Assembly (NCBI RefSeq): GCF_001889165.1
Contig: NZ_CP016020.1
Location: 1,276,501 to 1,340,500, forward strand
DNA length: 64,000 nt
Direction of reading: 5' to 3'
Origin: Bacillus weihaiensis
Lineage (GTDB): Bacteria; Bacillota; Bacilli; Bacillales; Bacillaceae
The translations under genes were made by a program, and so were the position numbers. Under the pieces are notes generated by a model. It was not told the origin of the DNA, ran no database searches, and saw only the letters and a program-made list of their open reading frames with translations. Each line of letters starts with the position of its first letter. Position 1 is the stretch's first letter. Shown here one piece after another: positions 50,387 to 59,267 of this stretch.

Positions 50387-51031
50387 TTAAATGTACATCT
50401 TTGGCTGTGAAGTCCTAGCTCTATTATTTACCTGCTTTTTCGGTTGCTGCTGTACTGCGTCATTTCCTTTTTTACTTAATTCTTTTTTAGATGCAGTTTT
50501 GGTTTCTGGTTGTTTTGCATCTTCTTGTGAAAACTGCAAGGGCTCTGATTCATTTGTTACTTCTACATTGGAAGGAGATGCTTCATCTGAATCAGTGTCT
50601 GTATTCTTAATTTCACGATAGAGCTTTACCATGGCCGGAAGGTTTTTAACAAGTGGTCCATATTGTTGAACCATTGGTGTTACTTGTTGAGCCATTCCGA
50701 GTACCTTTTGGACATTTCCAAGCATACCTGAAATATTAGATGGATTCATAAGGCCTTGTATTCCTCCAGAAGCACGAGAGGCACCCGCAACAGCGTTAGC
50801 AGCTCCTTGAATTCCTTGTGGATTTACAGCACCTCCGACACCTTGAGAGCCACCAGGGATAATTCGTGATAACAAACCTCTTAATCCTCCTGCGCCTCTT
50901 GAAGCTACTTGTGGACCAAACTGCTGGTTAGTATACATGCCTTGGAAAGGTTGGCGTCCTAGTGGTAGATTACCTTGTTGTGGAAGAAAACCTCTAGCGT
51001 TCATAGGAGGCATAGGTCTTTGCTGGAACAT
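50387..51031 (-). CDS. yqfQ: YqfQ/VrrA family spore coat protein
   Basis: A 214-residue low-complexity protein. The N-terminus is rich in Q, P, G and N (FQQRPMPPMNARGFLPQQG), the middle is hydrophobic and G-rich (GGIQGLMNPSNISGMLGNV, VTPMVQQYGPLVKNLP) and the tail is charged and Q/K-rich. It matches the VrrA/YqfQ family. ATG 51031 has AAAGGAGG upstream; the frame extends to 51058 without support. A good sigma-K promoter upstream fits a mother-cell-made spore coat protein. Confidence 0.82.
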   Translation of the reverse strand: MFQQRPMPPMNARGFLPQQGNLPLGRQPFQGMYTNQQFGPQVASRGAGGLRGLLSRIIPGGSQGVGGAVNPQGIQGAANAVAGASRASGGIQGLMNPSNISGMLGNVQKVLGMAQQVTPMVQQYGPLVKNLPAMVKLYREIKNTDTDSDEASPSNVEVTNESEPLQFSQEDAKQPETKTASKKELSKKGNDAVQQQPKKQVNNRARTSQPKMYI

Positions 51032-51068
51032 AATAAATCCTCCTTTCATTTTGTACATATTCTTTGTA

Positions 51069-51096
51069 TAGACTATGCAAAAAAATCCCTTTTGGT
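51069..51096 (-). promoter_or_regulatory. Candidate sigma-K promoter of yqfQ
   Basis: On the minus strand AC (in ACC), a 17-base spacer and CATAGTCTA, which fits the sigma-K -10 pattern CATA-N3-TA. It lies about 40 bases before the yqfQ start. Confidence 0.6.
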
Positions 51097-51346
51097 TTCA
51101 AGTAAATAAGAAACTTAAAAATGAAGGAGAATGCAAAAAATCTTAAAGAGATAAGCGAAAATGAACAATTCTTTGTCTTATCTTTTTATAAGCTGTTTTC
51201 CTATAGAATGTTGACAATATCCTTTGAATTGACTTGTACAAGCAACAAAGTTGTAAAAAAGACCCTTTTAAAAAGATAACTTAAAATCAGTATAGATAAA
51301 TGTGGATATAAGAAGACAAATTTAACGGTAAACGATAATTAAAAGA
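51097..51346. other. Intergenic region between yqfQ and the cshB promoter
   Basis: About 250 bases. AGATAAG (51149-51155) and CTTATCT (51177-51183) pair with a 21-base loop and a T run, a possible terminator on the plus strand with no clear gene before it. A seven-codon frame (MQKILKR) at 51131-51154 with AAGGAGA upstream ends in that hairpin. I do not call a gene. Confidence 0.35.
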
Positions 51347-51374
51347 TTGAGTTTTTTAATCTATAAGTTATAAT
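51347..51374 (+). promoter_or_regulatory. Sigma-A promoter of cshB
   Basis: TTGAGT, a 16-base spacer and a perfect TATAAT. The transcript would begin near 51381, giving a leader of about 95 bases. Confidence 0.65.
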
Positions 51375-51386
51375 GTAATGATGGAC

Positions 51387-51459
51387 TGATAAGGTTTGGG
51401 CATAACCAATTTCTTATCCATTCATAATGAAACAATTGGATAAGAAGAACCCCTTATCA
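51387..51459 (+). promoter_or_regulatory. Structured cshB leader with two possible folds
   Basis: Four related segments alternate: TGATAAGG (51387-51394), CTTATCC (51413-51419), GGATAAG (51438-51444), CCTTATCA (51452-51459). They can pair 1 with 4 and 2 with 3 (nested) or 1 with 2 and 3 with 4 (tandem). In the tandem fold GGTT/AACC lengthens the first hairpin. The cshB ribosome binding site AAAGGAG starts at 51461. Confidence 0.6.
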
Positions 51460-51476
51460 TAAAGGAGATGAAAAAA

Positions 51477-52793
51477 ATGGAAAAAACAAAATTTGAACGG
51501 TTTTCATTAAAACCTTTTATTATAGAAGCTATAAAAAAAGAATTAAATTTCTATGAACCTACAGAAATACAAGAAAGAATTATTCCTTCTATATTGAATG
51601 GTGAAAGTGTTATTGGACAATCACAAACAGGTACGGGAAAAACACATGCTTATTTACTACCTTTAGTAAGTAATCTAGAAGTAGATAAAAAAGAAGTGCA
51701 AATAGTTATAACAGCTCCTACACGTGAATTAGCAGTACAGATTCACAAAGAGGTAACAAGATTAATCGAGTTCACGAACGATGAGATAACAGCTAAATGT
51801 TTTATTGGTGGAACGGACAAGCAAAGAACAATTGAAAAGCTAAAGACTCAGCCACAGATTGTTGTAGGAACGCCAGGTAGAATAAATGACTTAGTTAATG
51901 AGAATGCATTAATTGTTAATCGTGTTCGCTCTCTAGTTGTAGATGAGGCAGATTTAATGTTAGATATGGGCTTTATTAAAGAAGTTGATATGGTTGCTGG
52001 CAAAATGCCAGAAAAACTGCAAATTCTAGTTTTCTCTGCAACGATTCCTGAAAAGCTAAAACCATTTCTAAAGAAATACTTAGATAATCCTAGGTTTACT
52101 CATGTTGCCCCTAAACAGCCTACTGCAGCTAAAATTGAACATGTATTGGTTCCGTCTCGTCATCGAGATAAAATAAAGCTTGTACATGACATGCTAGTGT
52201 CGTTTAACCCTTTCTTAGCAATTGTTTTCACGAACACAAAAAAGAAGGCAGATGAAGTTGCTGATGGTTTAATAGCACGAGGGTTGAAGGTCGGACGTAT
52301 TCATGGTGATTTAAGTCCACGTGACCGTAAAAAAATGATGAAGCAAATAAATGACTTAGAATTTCAATATGTAGTTGCGACAGATTTAGCCGCACGTGGT
52401 ATTGATATTAAAGGTGTTAGCCACATCATTAATTATGAGATTCCTACAACGGAATTAGACTTTTATATACATCGTGTAGGAAGAACAGCACGAGCAGGAA
52501 GTTCAGGTATTGCTGTTACGATATACGAAACATCTGATGAAGATGCGCTAATAAAGCTAGAAAAAATGGGTGTAGAATTTATTAATAGAGACTTTGTCGC
52601 AGAAGAGTGGAAGGAACTTGATGATAGAAAACGTAGGCAGAGTCGCAAACGTGTTGCAGACGAAGTAGATGCCCTAGCAAAAAGTATTGTTCAAAAGCCT
52701 AAAAAAGTGAAACCAGGTTATAAAAAGAAAATGGGCCGTGAAATGGATGAAATTAAAAAGAGAAAAAGAAGATTGGATCGAAAAAAGAAATAA
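51477..52793 (+). CDS. cshB: DEAD-box RNA helicase CshB
   Basis: A 438-residue cold-shock RNA helicase that unwinds mRNA and ribosomal RNA structures at low temperature. Motifs in order: Q motif, GQSQTGTGKTH (I), APTRELA (Ia), TPGR (Ib), VVDEADLML (II), FSATIP (III), VATDLAARGIDIKG (V), HRVGRTARAG (VI). The C-terminus is very rich in K and R. ATG 51477 is preferred: AAAGGAG is nine bases from it and homologues start ME/MK-TKFE; an ATG at 51468 touches the site. Confidence 0.94.
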   Translation: MEKTKFERFSLKPFIIEAIKKELNFYEPTEIQERIIPSILNGESVIGQSQTGTGKTHAYLLPLVSNLEVDKKEVQIVITAPTRELAVQIHKEVTRLIEFTNDEITAKCFIGGTDKQRTIEKLKTQPQIVVGTPGRINDLVNENALIVNRVRSLVVDEADLMLDMGFIKEVDMVAGKMPEKLQILVFSATIPEKLKPFLKKYLDNPRFTHVAPKQPTAAKIEHVLVPSRHRDKIKLVHDMLVSFNPFLAIVFTNTKKKADEVADGLIARGLKVGRIHGDLSPRDRKKMMKQINDLEFQYVVATDLAARGIDIKGVSHIINYEIPTTELDFYIHRVGRTARAGSSGIAVTIYETSDEDALIKLEKMGVEFINRDFVAEEWKELDDRKRRQSRKRVADEVDALAKSIVQKPKKVKPGYKKKMGREMDEIKKRKRRLDRKKK

Positions 52794-52805
52794 GGGGGAA
52801 GTACT

Positions 52806-53696
52806 ATGAAAATTGGTTCACATGTATCAATGAGTGGAAAGAAGATGTTGTTGGCTGCAAGTGAAGAAGCAGTTTCATATGGTTCAACCACATTTATGAT
52901 TTATACAGGGGCTCCTCAAAACACACGACGTAAAAAAATTGAGGATTTAAATATCGAAGCGGGACAAGCTCATATGAAGGAGCATGGTATAAATGATATC
53001 ATTGTACATGCTCCATATATTATAAATATTGGGAATTCAACAAACCCTGCAACATTTCAGCTAGGTGTTGATTTTCTTCGATCTGAGATCGAACGAACAC
53101 ATGCACTGGGTGCAAGACAAATTGTTCTTCATCCTGGTGCACATGTTGGAGCTGGTGCGGATGTAGGGATTAACAAGATTATAGAAGGTCTCAATGAAGT
53201 TTTAGAACAAAATCAAGAAGTACAAATAGCATTAGAAACGATGGCAGGTAAAGGGTCAGAATGTGGAAGATCTTTTGATGAATTAGCTAAAATTATCGAT
53301 GGAGTTACACATAATCAGCATTTATCCATCTGTTTTGATACTTGTCATACACATGATGCGGGCTACGATATTGTAAATAATTTTGACAGTGTTTTAAAAG
53401 AATTTGACCAAACGATTGGATTGGATCGTTTAAAAGTTCTTCATATTAACGATAGTAAAAATCCGATGGGAGCAAGAAAAGACCGTCATGAAAATATCGG
53501 ATTTGGACATATCGGGTTTAATGCGCTAAATAACATTATTCATCACGAAGCATTAATGGATGTTCCTAAAATATTAGAAACACCTTTTGTTGGTGAGGAT
53601 AAAAAATATAAAAAGCCACCATATAAATTTGAAATCAATATGTTTAAGGAACAAACATTTGATGAAAACCTCCTAGAAAAAATTCTTAATCAATAA
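52806..53696 (+). CDS. nfo: Endonuclease IV
   Basis: A 296-residue AP endonuclease that cuts 5' of abasic sites in base excision repair. The trinuclear zinc site residues are visible in [35 protein letters not shown] and [25 protein letters not shown] lies before the ATG, 12 bases after cshB, so the two are cotranscribed. In B. subtilis it is forespore-expressed and protects dormant spore DNA. Confidence 0.97.
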   Translation: MKIGSHVSMSGKKMLLAASEEAVSYGSTTFMIYTGAPQNTRRKKIEDLNIEAGQAHMKEHGINDIIVHAPYIINIGNSTNPATFQLGVDFLRSEIERTHALGARQIVLHPGAHVGAGADVGINKIIEGLNEVLEQNQEVQIALETMAGKGSECGRSFDELAKIIDGVTHNQHLSICFDTCHTHDAGYDIVNNFDSVLKEFDQTIGLDRLKVLHINDSKNPMGARKDRHENIGFGHIGFNALNNIIHHEALMDVPKILETPFVGEDKKYKKPPYKFEINMFKEQTFDENLLEKILNQ

Positions 53697-53732
53697 TTGA
53701 AAACCTTAAAGTAATGTGAATAATAAACTAGC

Positions 53733-53772
53733 ATAAAAAGTCAGTTCATCCTATTTGAACTGACTTTTTATA
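53733..53772. terminator. Bidirectional terminator between nfo and yqfT
   Basis: ATAAAAAGTCAGTTCA and TGAACTGACTTTTTAT form a 16-bp stem with a short loop; A and T runs on both sides serve both converging genes. Confidence 0.93.
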
Positions 53773-53842
53773 CTATTAGGGGCTATATTTTCTATGCTTA
53801 ATATAAAAAGTAGCCATATAGGGTTAATCTTAAGTAATGAAT

Positions 53843-54097
53843 TTAGTTTGTGAATTTTTGAAAAATTTTATTAACCTGCTGGGCTGTTTGTGGTGAAGTG
53901 ATTGCCGAAATTTTTGATAATAACTCTTTTCTTTCATTCACATTAAAAATGTTGATATTCTTGCCGTTCATTTCTTTAACTACTTTCATAGCTTGATTCT
54001 TATCTATACTTACCTTGAACTGGTTTGCATATTGCATGAGTTCTTCTGCAGAAATATTATTTAGCTTTTGATTGACGATCTTTTGAAATAATTTCAT
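53843..54097 (-). CDS. yqfT: YqfT, DUF2624 family protein
   Basis: An 84-residue helical protein (MKLFQKIVNQKLNNISAEEL; QAMKVVKEMNGKNINIF). It matches the DUF2624 family at the same place in Bacillus. ATG 54097 has GAGGAGG upstream; the open frame continues to 54148 without a site. No known function. Divergent from the zinc transporter operon. Confidence 0.85.
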   Translation of the reverse strand: MKLFQKIVNQKLNNISAEELMQYANQFKVSIDKNQAMKVVKEMNGKNINIFNVNERKELLSKISAITSPQTAQQVNKIFQKFTN

Positions 54098-54168
54098 TCT
54101 CAAACCTCCTCTAAACACAATGTATGAAGAGTTGGGAAGATTGTGCATATGGATATAAGAAATTTTTC

Positions 54169-54197
54169 TTTACATTCTTTCTGAAAAACTTTATACT
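54169..54197 (+). promoter_or_regulatory. Sigma-A promoter of the znuC operon
   Basis: TTTACA, a 17-base spacer and TATACT: five of six matches in each box. Lies 76 bases before znuC. Confidence 0.75.
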
Positions 54198-54233
54198 TTT
54201 AATGTTATAAATGTATAGATTAACATTTATTGT

Positions 54234-54254
54234 AAATCGGAACGATTCTTAATT
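54234..54254 (+). promoter_or_regulatory. Candidate Zur box before znuC
   Basis: A 21-base site beginning AAATCGGAACGATT, which agrees with about 14 of 20 positions of the B. subtilis Zur box and has a perfect AATCG/CGATT core. It lies about 30 bases after the expected transcription start, a place where a repressor could block. Zur is encoded at the end of the same operon. Confidence 0.6.
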
Positions 54255-54272
54255 TGTAAAGGATGAAATTCA

Positions 54273-55034
54273 ATGAGTGAATCAATTATTGAAATTAACC
54301 ATTTAAATTTCACATATGAGCGTCAAAGGGTTCTTGAGGATATTCATTTATTAGTAGAGAAAGGTAGTTTTTTAGGATTAGTCGGGCCAAATGGCTCAGG
54401 AAAAACAACGCTTCTAAAATGTTTATTAGGAATTTTAAAACCTCAACAAGGGGAAATTAAGTTATTTGGTCAACCTATTCAAAAATTTAAAAATTGGCAT
54501 GAAATAGGGTTTGTTTCTCAAAAGGCGAATAGCTTTAATACCGGGTTTCCAGCTTCAGTTTTTGAAGTAGTAGCAAGTGGCTTAACGTCAAAACTAGGTC
54601 TATTTAAAATGATGAGTCCGAATGACCGGAAAAGTGTGCAAAAGGCAATTGAACAAGTTGGGCTAAGTGAATTTGCTAAACGTAATATAGGTGAGCTATC
54701 TGGGGGTCAGCAGCAAAGGGCATTTATCGCTCGAGCAATTGTAAGTGATCCAAAGCTTTTAATTTTAGATGAGCCGACTGTCGGAGTAGATGCTAAAACC
54801 GTTCAGAATTTCTATGAAATGCTGATGAAACTAAATAGGGAACTAGGGATTACGTTAATACTTGTGACACATGATGTTGGGACAATAACAGATAAAGTGA
54901 CACATGTAGCTTGTATCAATAAACACCTGCATTTTCACGGACAATCAAAAGAATTTGAAGAATTAAAAGGTGATGAGATGTCTGACTTTTATGGACACTC
55001 CCTACATGTTTTAACACATAATCACTCCCATTAA
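54273..55034 (+). CDS. znuC: Zinc ABC transporter ATP-binding protein
   Basis: A 253-residue ATPase of the manganese/zinc ABC family. Walker A GPNGSGKTT (near residue 37), signature LSGGQQQRAF (near 142) and Walker B LLILDEPTVGVD are intact. It powers uptake with the permease that follows by 15 bases; no substrate-binding lipoprotein gene is in the window, so that part lies elsewhere. Zinc is inferred from the zur gene and Zur box. AAAGGATG precedes the ATG. Confidence 0.92.
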   Translation: MSESIIEINHLNFTYERQRVLEDIHLLVEKGSFLGLVGPNGSGKTTLLKCLLGILKPQQGEIKLFGQPIQKFKNWHEIGFVSQKANSFNTGFPASVFEVVASGLTSKLGLFKMMSPNDRKSVQKAIEQVGLSEFAKRNIGELSGGQQQRAFIARAIVSDPKLLILDEPTVGVDAKTVQNFYEMLMKLNRELGITLILVTHDVGTITDKVTHVACINKHLHFHGQSKEFEELKGDEMSDFYGHSLHVLTHNHSH

Positions 55035-55049
55035 TGGAGGAATAAGAGT

Positions 55050-55892
55050 ATGATTAGTAGTATATTTGAGTATGATTTTTTACAAAATGCTTTCCTATCA
55101 GGAATGATAATTGGACTCATTGCACCGTTATTAGGGGTATTTGTAGTCGTAAGAAGAATGTCCTTAATTGCAGACGCTCTTAGTCATGTAACATTAGCTG
55201 GTATTGCAGCGAGCTTGCTTTTAGAAAAGAAGGTTGCTGTATTTGCTGGACTAAATCCAATCTATTTAGGGATGGGATTTTCAGTAATTGGTTCGTTATT
55301 TATTGAAAAGTTAAGAACGGTATATAAACACTATCAAGAGCTGGCAATTCCCATTATTTTATCGAGTGGTGTAGGAATAAGTGTCATTTTTATATCATTA
55401 GCAGATGGTTTTAACACAGATTTATTTAGTTATTTATTCGGAAGTATTAGTGCTGTAAGTAGAACAGATTTATTTGTTATTATAGCCATTGCAATAGTAG
55501 TATTAGCTATTATTTTCTTTTTATATAAAGAGCTCTTTCTTTTATCTTTTGATGAGGAACATGCCACAGCTTCTGGTATTCACGCTAAATGGATTCATTT
55601 TATTTTTATTCTTATAGTGGCTTTAGTTATTGCTGCATCAATGCGAATCGTCGGAATTTTGTTAGTTTCGTCCTTAATGACTTTACCAGTTGCAGCGAGT
55701 ATAAGAATCTCTAAGGGGTTTAAACAAACCATATTCTTTTCAGTGTTATTTGGTGAAATATCTGTTATTATAGGCTTATTCATATCCTATTACTTAGATT
55801 TAGCACCAGGTGGAACTATTGTAATTCTTTCCGTACTTATTCTAGTTTTAACAATATTATGGACTAAATTTACAAAGGGGCAAGTTTCATGA
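55050..55892 (+). CDS. znuB: Zinc ABC transporter permease
   Basis: A 280-residue membrane permease of the ABC-3 family with about eight hydrophobic segments. Family signs are [31 protein letters not shown] and the [14 protein letters not shown] loop contacting the ATPase. GGAGG is upstream, and the stop overlaps the zur start (ATGA), so expression of transporter and regulator is coupled. Confidence 0.93.
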   Translation: MISSIFEYDFLQNAFLSGMIIGLIAPLLGVFVVVRRMSLIADALSHVTLAGIAASLLLEKKVAVFAGLNPIYLGMGFSVIGSLFIEKLRTVYKHYQELAIPIILSSGVGISVIFISLADGFNTDLFSYLFGSISAVSRTDLFVIIAIAIVVLAIIFFLYKELFLLSFDEEHATASGIHAKWIHFIFILIVALVIAASMRIVGILLVSSLMTLPVAASIRISKGFKQTIFFSVLFGEISVIIGLFISYYLDLAPGGTIVILSVLILVLTILWTKFTKGQVS

Positions 55893-56299
55893 ATGTACAA
55901 CAAGCTCTTGATTTGTTAAAAGAAAAAGGTTTTAAATATACAAGTAAAAGAGAAGAAATGCTTCAGTTATTTGCAGATTATGATAAGTATTTAACAGCTA
56001 AGGATGTTTTAGAGTCCTTAAAAGATGATTATCCAGGATTAAGTTTTGACACGATCTATCGTAACTTATCCTTATTTGCAGACTTGGGAATTTTTGAAAT
56101 GACAGAGCTGTCTGGAGAGAAGCATTTTCGTTTCACATGTGACACAGCTCATCATCATCATCATTTTATTTGTTTAACATGCGGGAAAACAAAAGAGATC
56201 CCAGGATGTCCTATGAAAGATTTAGAGGGGAACTTAACTGGATATGAAGTTAGTGGACATAAGTTTGAAGTATATGGTACATGTCCTCAATGTCATTAA
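55889..56299 (+). CDS. zur: Zinc uptake regulator Zur (Fur family)
   Basis: A 136-residue Fur-family repressor. The winged helix (about 1-80, [19 protein letters not shown]) is followed by the metal-binding dimer domain with a run of histidines ([13 protein letters not shown]) and two CxxC pairs (CLTCG and CPQCH) for structural zinc. At high zinc it represses uptake genes, very likely including its own operon through the site near 54234. Overlaps znuB by four bases. Confidence 0.94.
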   Translation: MNVQQALDLLKEKGFKYTSKREEMLQLFADYDKYLTAKDVLESLKDDYPGLSFDTIYRNLSLFADLGIFEMTELSGEKHFRFTCDTAHHHHHFICLTCGKTKEIPGCPMKDLEGNLTGYEVSGHKFEVYGTCPQCH

Positions 56300-56403
56300 T
56301 GTAGTATCTTTAACACTAGGCTAAAAAACATATGTAGTTATCTTAGTTCTGCCTTCCTGTTTTGGAGAAAGAATCTCCTTTTTGAAGAAAATTAAAATTA
56401 TAC

Positions 56404-56439
56404 AAAAAAGCTGTTGAATAGTAGTTCAACAGCTTTTTT
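56404..56439. terminator. Bidirectional terminator between zur and yqfW
   Basis: AAAAAAGCTGTTGAA and TTCAACAGCTTTTTT pair around a short loop; runs of A and T on both sides. Confidence 0.93.
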
Positions 56440-56451
56440 ATCATTTACGTA

Positions 56452-57024
56452 TTAAAGTACTTTTTTATCATACCATCCATTCACCCATTGTTTGGCTTCT
56501 AACCAGTCATTCACCCTTATAACACCTTTAGGGATCGGATCTTGGTTATACGGTGTGTTAAAAAGAATAACAGGTATATCATGCTCTTCACTAATCATAC
56601 ATGCGTTATCATGCTTGTCCTCGAAAAAGATTGAAATTTCATGACTCTTTACAGCTTCCAATTTATCATGACTTCCAATTAATTCAATATGATGATAAAA
56701 TAAATCCTTTTCTTTAAACCAATTATAAGTAATATCCAATAAATGTTTACGTCTAGCACTTATAAATAATAATTGATGTTCTGTCTTCCACTCATCAAGC
56801 ACTATTTTAGCATGATTAGCTAAAGGTGCTTCTTTATAAATGATAGGTTCAAATTCATTCATCCAGTTCCAAAAATCGACATCTGTAATATTTAACACTT
56901 TTGTTAAGTCGTATTGGTTGAGGTCCTCAAAATTAAGATTCCTGTTAAATGATTTATTTAAATAGGGTACAAAAGTTTTGGGATCAGTCACTGTACCATC
57001 TATATCTATTCCAAGTCGTAACAT
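56452..57024 (-). CDS. yqfW: 5'-nucleotidase-like HAD protein YqfW
   Basis: A 190-residue HAD-fold phosphatase of the NT5C/YqfW type. Motif I is GIDIDGTVTDP (nucleophile Asp near residue 6), motif II LLFISARRK, and motif IV FFEDKHDNAC. It probably removes phosphate from (deoxy)nucleotides, but the substrate is not shown. ATG 57024 has AAGGAGAG 11 bases upstream; the frame extends to 57069 without a site. Confidence 0.87.
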   Translation of the reverse strand: MLRLGIDIDGTVTDPKTFVPYLNKSFNRNLNFEDLNQYDLTKVLNITDVDFWNWMNEFEPIIYKEAPLANHAKIVLDEWKTEHQLLFISARRKHLLDITYNWFKEKDLFYHHIELIGSHDKLEAVKSHEISIFFEDKHDNACMISEEHDIPVILFNTPYNQDPIPKGVIRVNDWLEAKQWVNGWYDKKVL

Positions 57025-57257
57025 TTTCTTGCTCTCTCCTTTGCTGTATCTTCGTATTAAGTGTACCACAATATAATTTTTGTACTAAGAAATAAATGAG
57101 TGTAGTCTAATATGACTCAGGTGCTGATTACAGATTAGATTAGTTTCAATACTAAGGGTTCGCCTAGCACTTACATAAGAAGATATTTACAGTCATAGTT
57201 GATGGGGTGTTGTCTATAATAATAAATGCTCCTTATTTAAGAAAGGAAGGGATCTTA

Positions 57258-57650
57258 ATGGCAGACGAAAATAAGTTCAATTATGAAGAACGTGATCGTT
57301 ATGATGACCCTAATTATAAGGGAATTACGCCACTAGATCGTGAAATAGAAACGGATTATCAAACTGAATCTGCAGCTGAAATTGCTGCGCCGGTTAATAT
57401 GCGCAATAATTACACAGCGGAGACAGTTGATACAGAAGATGAAGTTGTTGGAGAAGGTAGAGGGATGGGCTTTTTAGCTTTAGCTTTATCGATTATCTCC
57501 TTGTTTATATTACCTGTCATTTTAGGAGCTGCAGGTATAATTGTAGGGTTTATCGCAAGAAGAAGAGGGGCAAAAGCAACTGGTGCATGGGCAATTGGTA
57601 TTGGTGCAGCATCAATTGTTTTAGGCATATTTATTACCCCATTCTTTTAA
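57258..57650 (+). CDS. yqfX: YqfX, DUF4190-like membrane protein
   Basis: A 130-residue protein. The first 65 residues are charged and likely cytoplasmic (NKFNYEERDRYDDPNYKG); two hydrophobic segments follow (GFLALALSIISLFILPVI, GAWAIGIGAASIVLGIFI) with ARRRGAKATG between, typical of DUF4190. ATG 57258 has AAGGAAGGG upstream; the frame reaches 57207 without support. Symbol is by position and similarity. Function unknown. Confidence 0.75.
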   Translation: MADENKFNYEERDRYDDPNYKGITPLDREIETDYQTESAAEIAAPVNMRNNYTAETVDTEDEVVGEGRGMGFLALALSIISLFILPVILGAAGIIVGFIARRRGAKATGAWAIGIGAASIVLGIFITPFF

Positions 57651-57661
57651 CAAGTTGAAAA

Positions 57662-57698
57662 AAAGGGATTGGCCTCTTGGTCAATCCCTTATCCTTTT
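57662..57698 (+). terminator. Terminator after yqfX
   Basis: AAAGGGATTG and CAATCCCTT pair around 10 bases, then ATCCTTTT. Confidence 0.8.
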
Positions 57699-57721
57699 GG
57701 TTAGAGGGAGTGTGAGTAAGT

Positions 57722-57907
57722 GTGGGTAAAAAAGAAAATAAATTCAATGAAATCAGATACGATGAAAAGATAACTCAAGCAAATATGCAAATACAAGAGG
57801 AGTTTTACAATGAAAAACATCTTGAAGATGATATTGATACCTCATTATCAATGAACAGTAATATTGGGTCTGTGATTTTACTTGAGGAACCAGAAGAACA
57901 AGAGTAA
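57722..57907 (+). CDS. Small acidic protein of unknown function
   Basis: A 61-residue frame starting at GTG 57722, with AGGGAG about 12 bases upstream. It is charged and acidic (MGKKENKFNEIRYDEKI; LLEEPEEQE at the end), has no membrane segment and no motif I know. It lies between two terminators of its own, which supports a real transcript. Its KENKFNE start echoes the DENKFNYEE of the gene before it. It could be a small conserved Bacillaceae protein; confidence is limited. Confidence 0.55.
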   Translation: MGKKENKFNEIRYDEKITQANMQIQEEFYNEKHLEDDIDTSLSMNSNIGSVILLEEPEEQE

Positions 57908-57912
57908 ATAGA

Positions 57913-57945
57913 AAAGAAGGAATCGAGAGTCCGATTCCTTCTTTG
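57913..57945. terminator. Terminator between the small gene and ispG
   Basis: AAAGAAGGAATCG and CGATTCCTTCTTT form a perfect 13-bp stem with a 6-base loop. The pairing includes A and T runs, so it could act in both directions. Confidence 0.85.
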
Positions 57946-58012
57946 AAAACATATGTTGTGACTATGATTGCTTTTCTTCAGTCACCATAGCCGGTTTAAT
58001 GACGCTAAATTA

Positions 58013-59125
58013 TCAAGCATTTAACTTTTCTTTTTCAGCAGCTTGTTTAGCATAATGCTCTTCGGCAATTTTATCAATTTCTTTCTTTAGTTCCTCAACC
58101 ATTGTTTCTTCAGGTACTTTACGGACTATTTGACCTTTACGGAATAGTAATCCTTCACCACGTGCACCTGCAATTCCTATATCCGCTTCACGAGCTTCAC
58201 CTGGCCCATTTACTGCGCAGCCTAAAACAGCTACTTTAATAGGTGCTTTAATTTTTGCTATATATTCTTCGACTTCATTTGCAATACTGATTAGGTCAAT
58301 TTCAATACGACCACATGTTGGACAAGAGATTAATGTAGCTGCATTAGCAGCTAAGCCAAATGATTTTAAAAGTTCACGTGCTACTTTTACTTCCTCAACA
58401 GGATCAGCACTCAAGGAGATACGAAGTGTGTTTCCAATACCTTTATTAAGGATAACTCCTAAGCCAGCTGCACTTTTTACGGTACCAGCAAAGAGGGTCC
58501 CTGATTCAGTAATCCCTAAATGCAATGGGTAATCAAAAGCTTTCGCAGCTTTTTCATATGCCTCTATTGCAAGGTTTACGTCAGAAGCTTTCATGGAAAC
58601 AATAATATCATGGAAATCCAAATCTTCTAGAATTTTTATGTGATGTAGCGCACTTTCAACCATTCCATCAGCAGTAGGATACCCGTACTTATCAAGTATT
58701 CGTTTTTCTAGAGATCCTGCATTCACGCCAATTCTAATAGGAATGTTTTTCTCTTTAGCTGCTTTTACAACGGCTTCTACTTTTTCTTTACGTCCGATAT
58801 TACCAGGATTAATACGAATCTTGTCTGCCCCACCCTCAATCGCTTTTAGGGCTAATTTATAGTCAAAGTGAATATCGACAACAAGAGGGATATTGATTCT
58901 TTTCTTTATTTCGGCAATTGCATTAGCTGCTCGTTCGTCTGGACAAGCAACACGAACAATTTGACAGCCAGCTTCTTCTAAGCGGTTAATCTCAGCAACT
59001 GTTGCGTCAACATCATGTGTTTTCGTCGTTGTCATACTTTGAATAACAACTTCGTTATTTCCACCTATAGTCAAACTTCCAACTTTAACAGGTCGTGTTT
59101 TGGTTCGATGTATGATTTCACTCAC
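58013..59125 (-). CDS. ispG: 4-hydroxy-3-methylbut-2-enyl diphosphate synthase
   Basis: A 370-residue Fe-S enzyme of the MEP isoprenoid pathway, converting MEcPP to HMBPP, the substrate of IspH. The TIM barrel opens [19 protein letters not shown], and the C-terminal cluster cysteines are in [10 protein letters not shown] and [11 protein letters not shown]. The start is GTG 59125 with GGAG ten bases upstream; no ATG fits better. The flanking stretches are short and show no clear promoter. Confidence 0.96.
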   Translation of the reverse strand: MSEIIHRTKTRPVKVGSLTIGGNNEVVIQSMTTTKTHDVDATVAEINRLEEAGCQIVRVACPDERAANAIAEIKKRINIPLVVDIHFDYKLALKAIEGGADKIRINPGNIGRKEKVEAVVKAAKEKNIPIRIGVNAGSLEKRILDKYGYPTADGMVESALHHIKILEDLDFHDIIVSMKASDVNLAIEAYEKAAKAFDYPLHLGITESGTLFAGTVKSAAGLGVILNKGIGNTLRISLSADPVEEVKVARELLKSFGLAANAATLISCPTCGRIEIDLISIANEVEEYIAKIKAPIKVAVLGCAVNGPGEAREADIGIAGARGEGLLFRKGQIVRKVPEETMVEELKKEIDKIAEEHYAKQAAEKEKLNA

Positions 59126-59267
59126 GTGTAAATCGCTCCTTAAATATAAGTTTAAAGCTTACAAAATCTTGATACGTTAAATAATACTTGAGATCATTCT
59201 TTTTTTCTAGTAAATGTACTTTCCAACATTCATTTTACAGGGAGCCATGGGAAATGACAAGACTGAG

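Noticed and set aside
50391-50621. Cysteine- and serine-rich plus-strand frame opposite yqfQ
   Set aside because: Antisense to a low-complexity gene, which easily yields open frames; no RBS or homology signal.
51116-51283. A 55-codon frame (start MKENAKNLKEI) before cshB
   Set aside because: No ribosome binding site, crosses a hairpin with T tract, and A+T-rich composition typical of chance.
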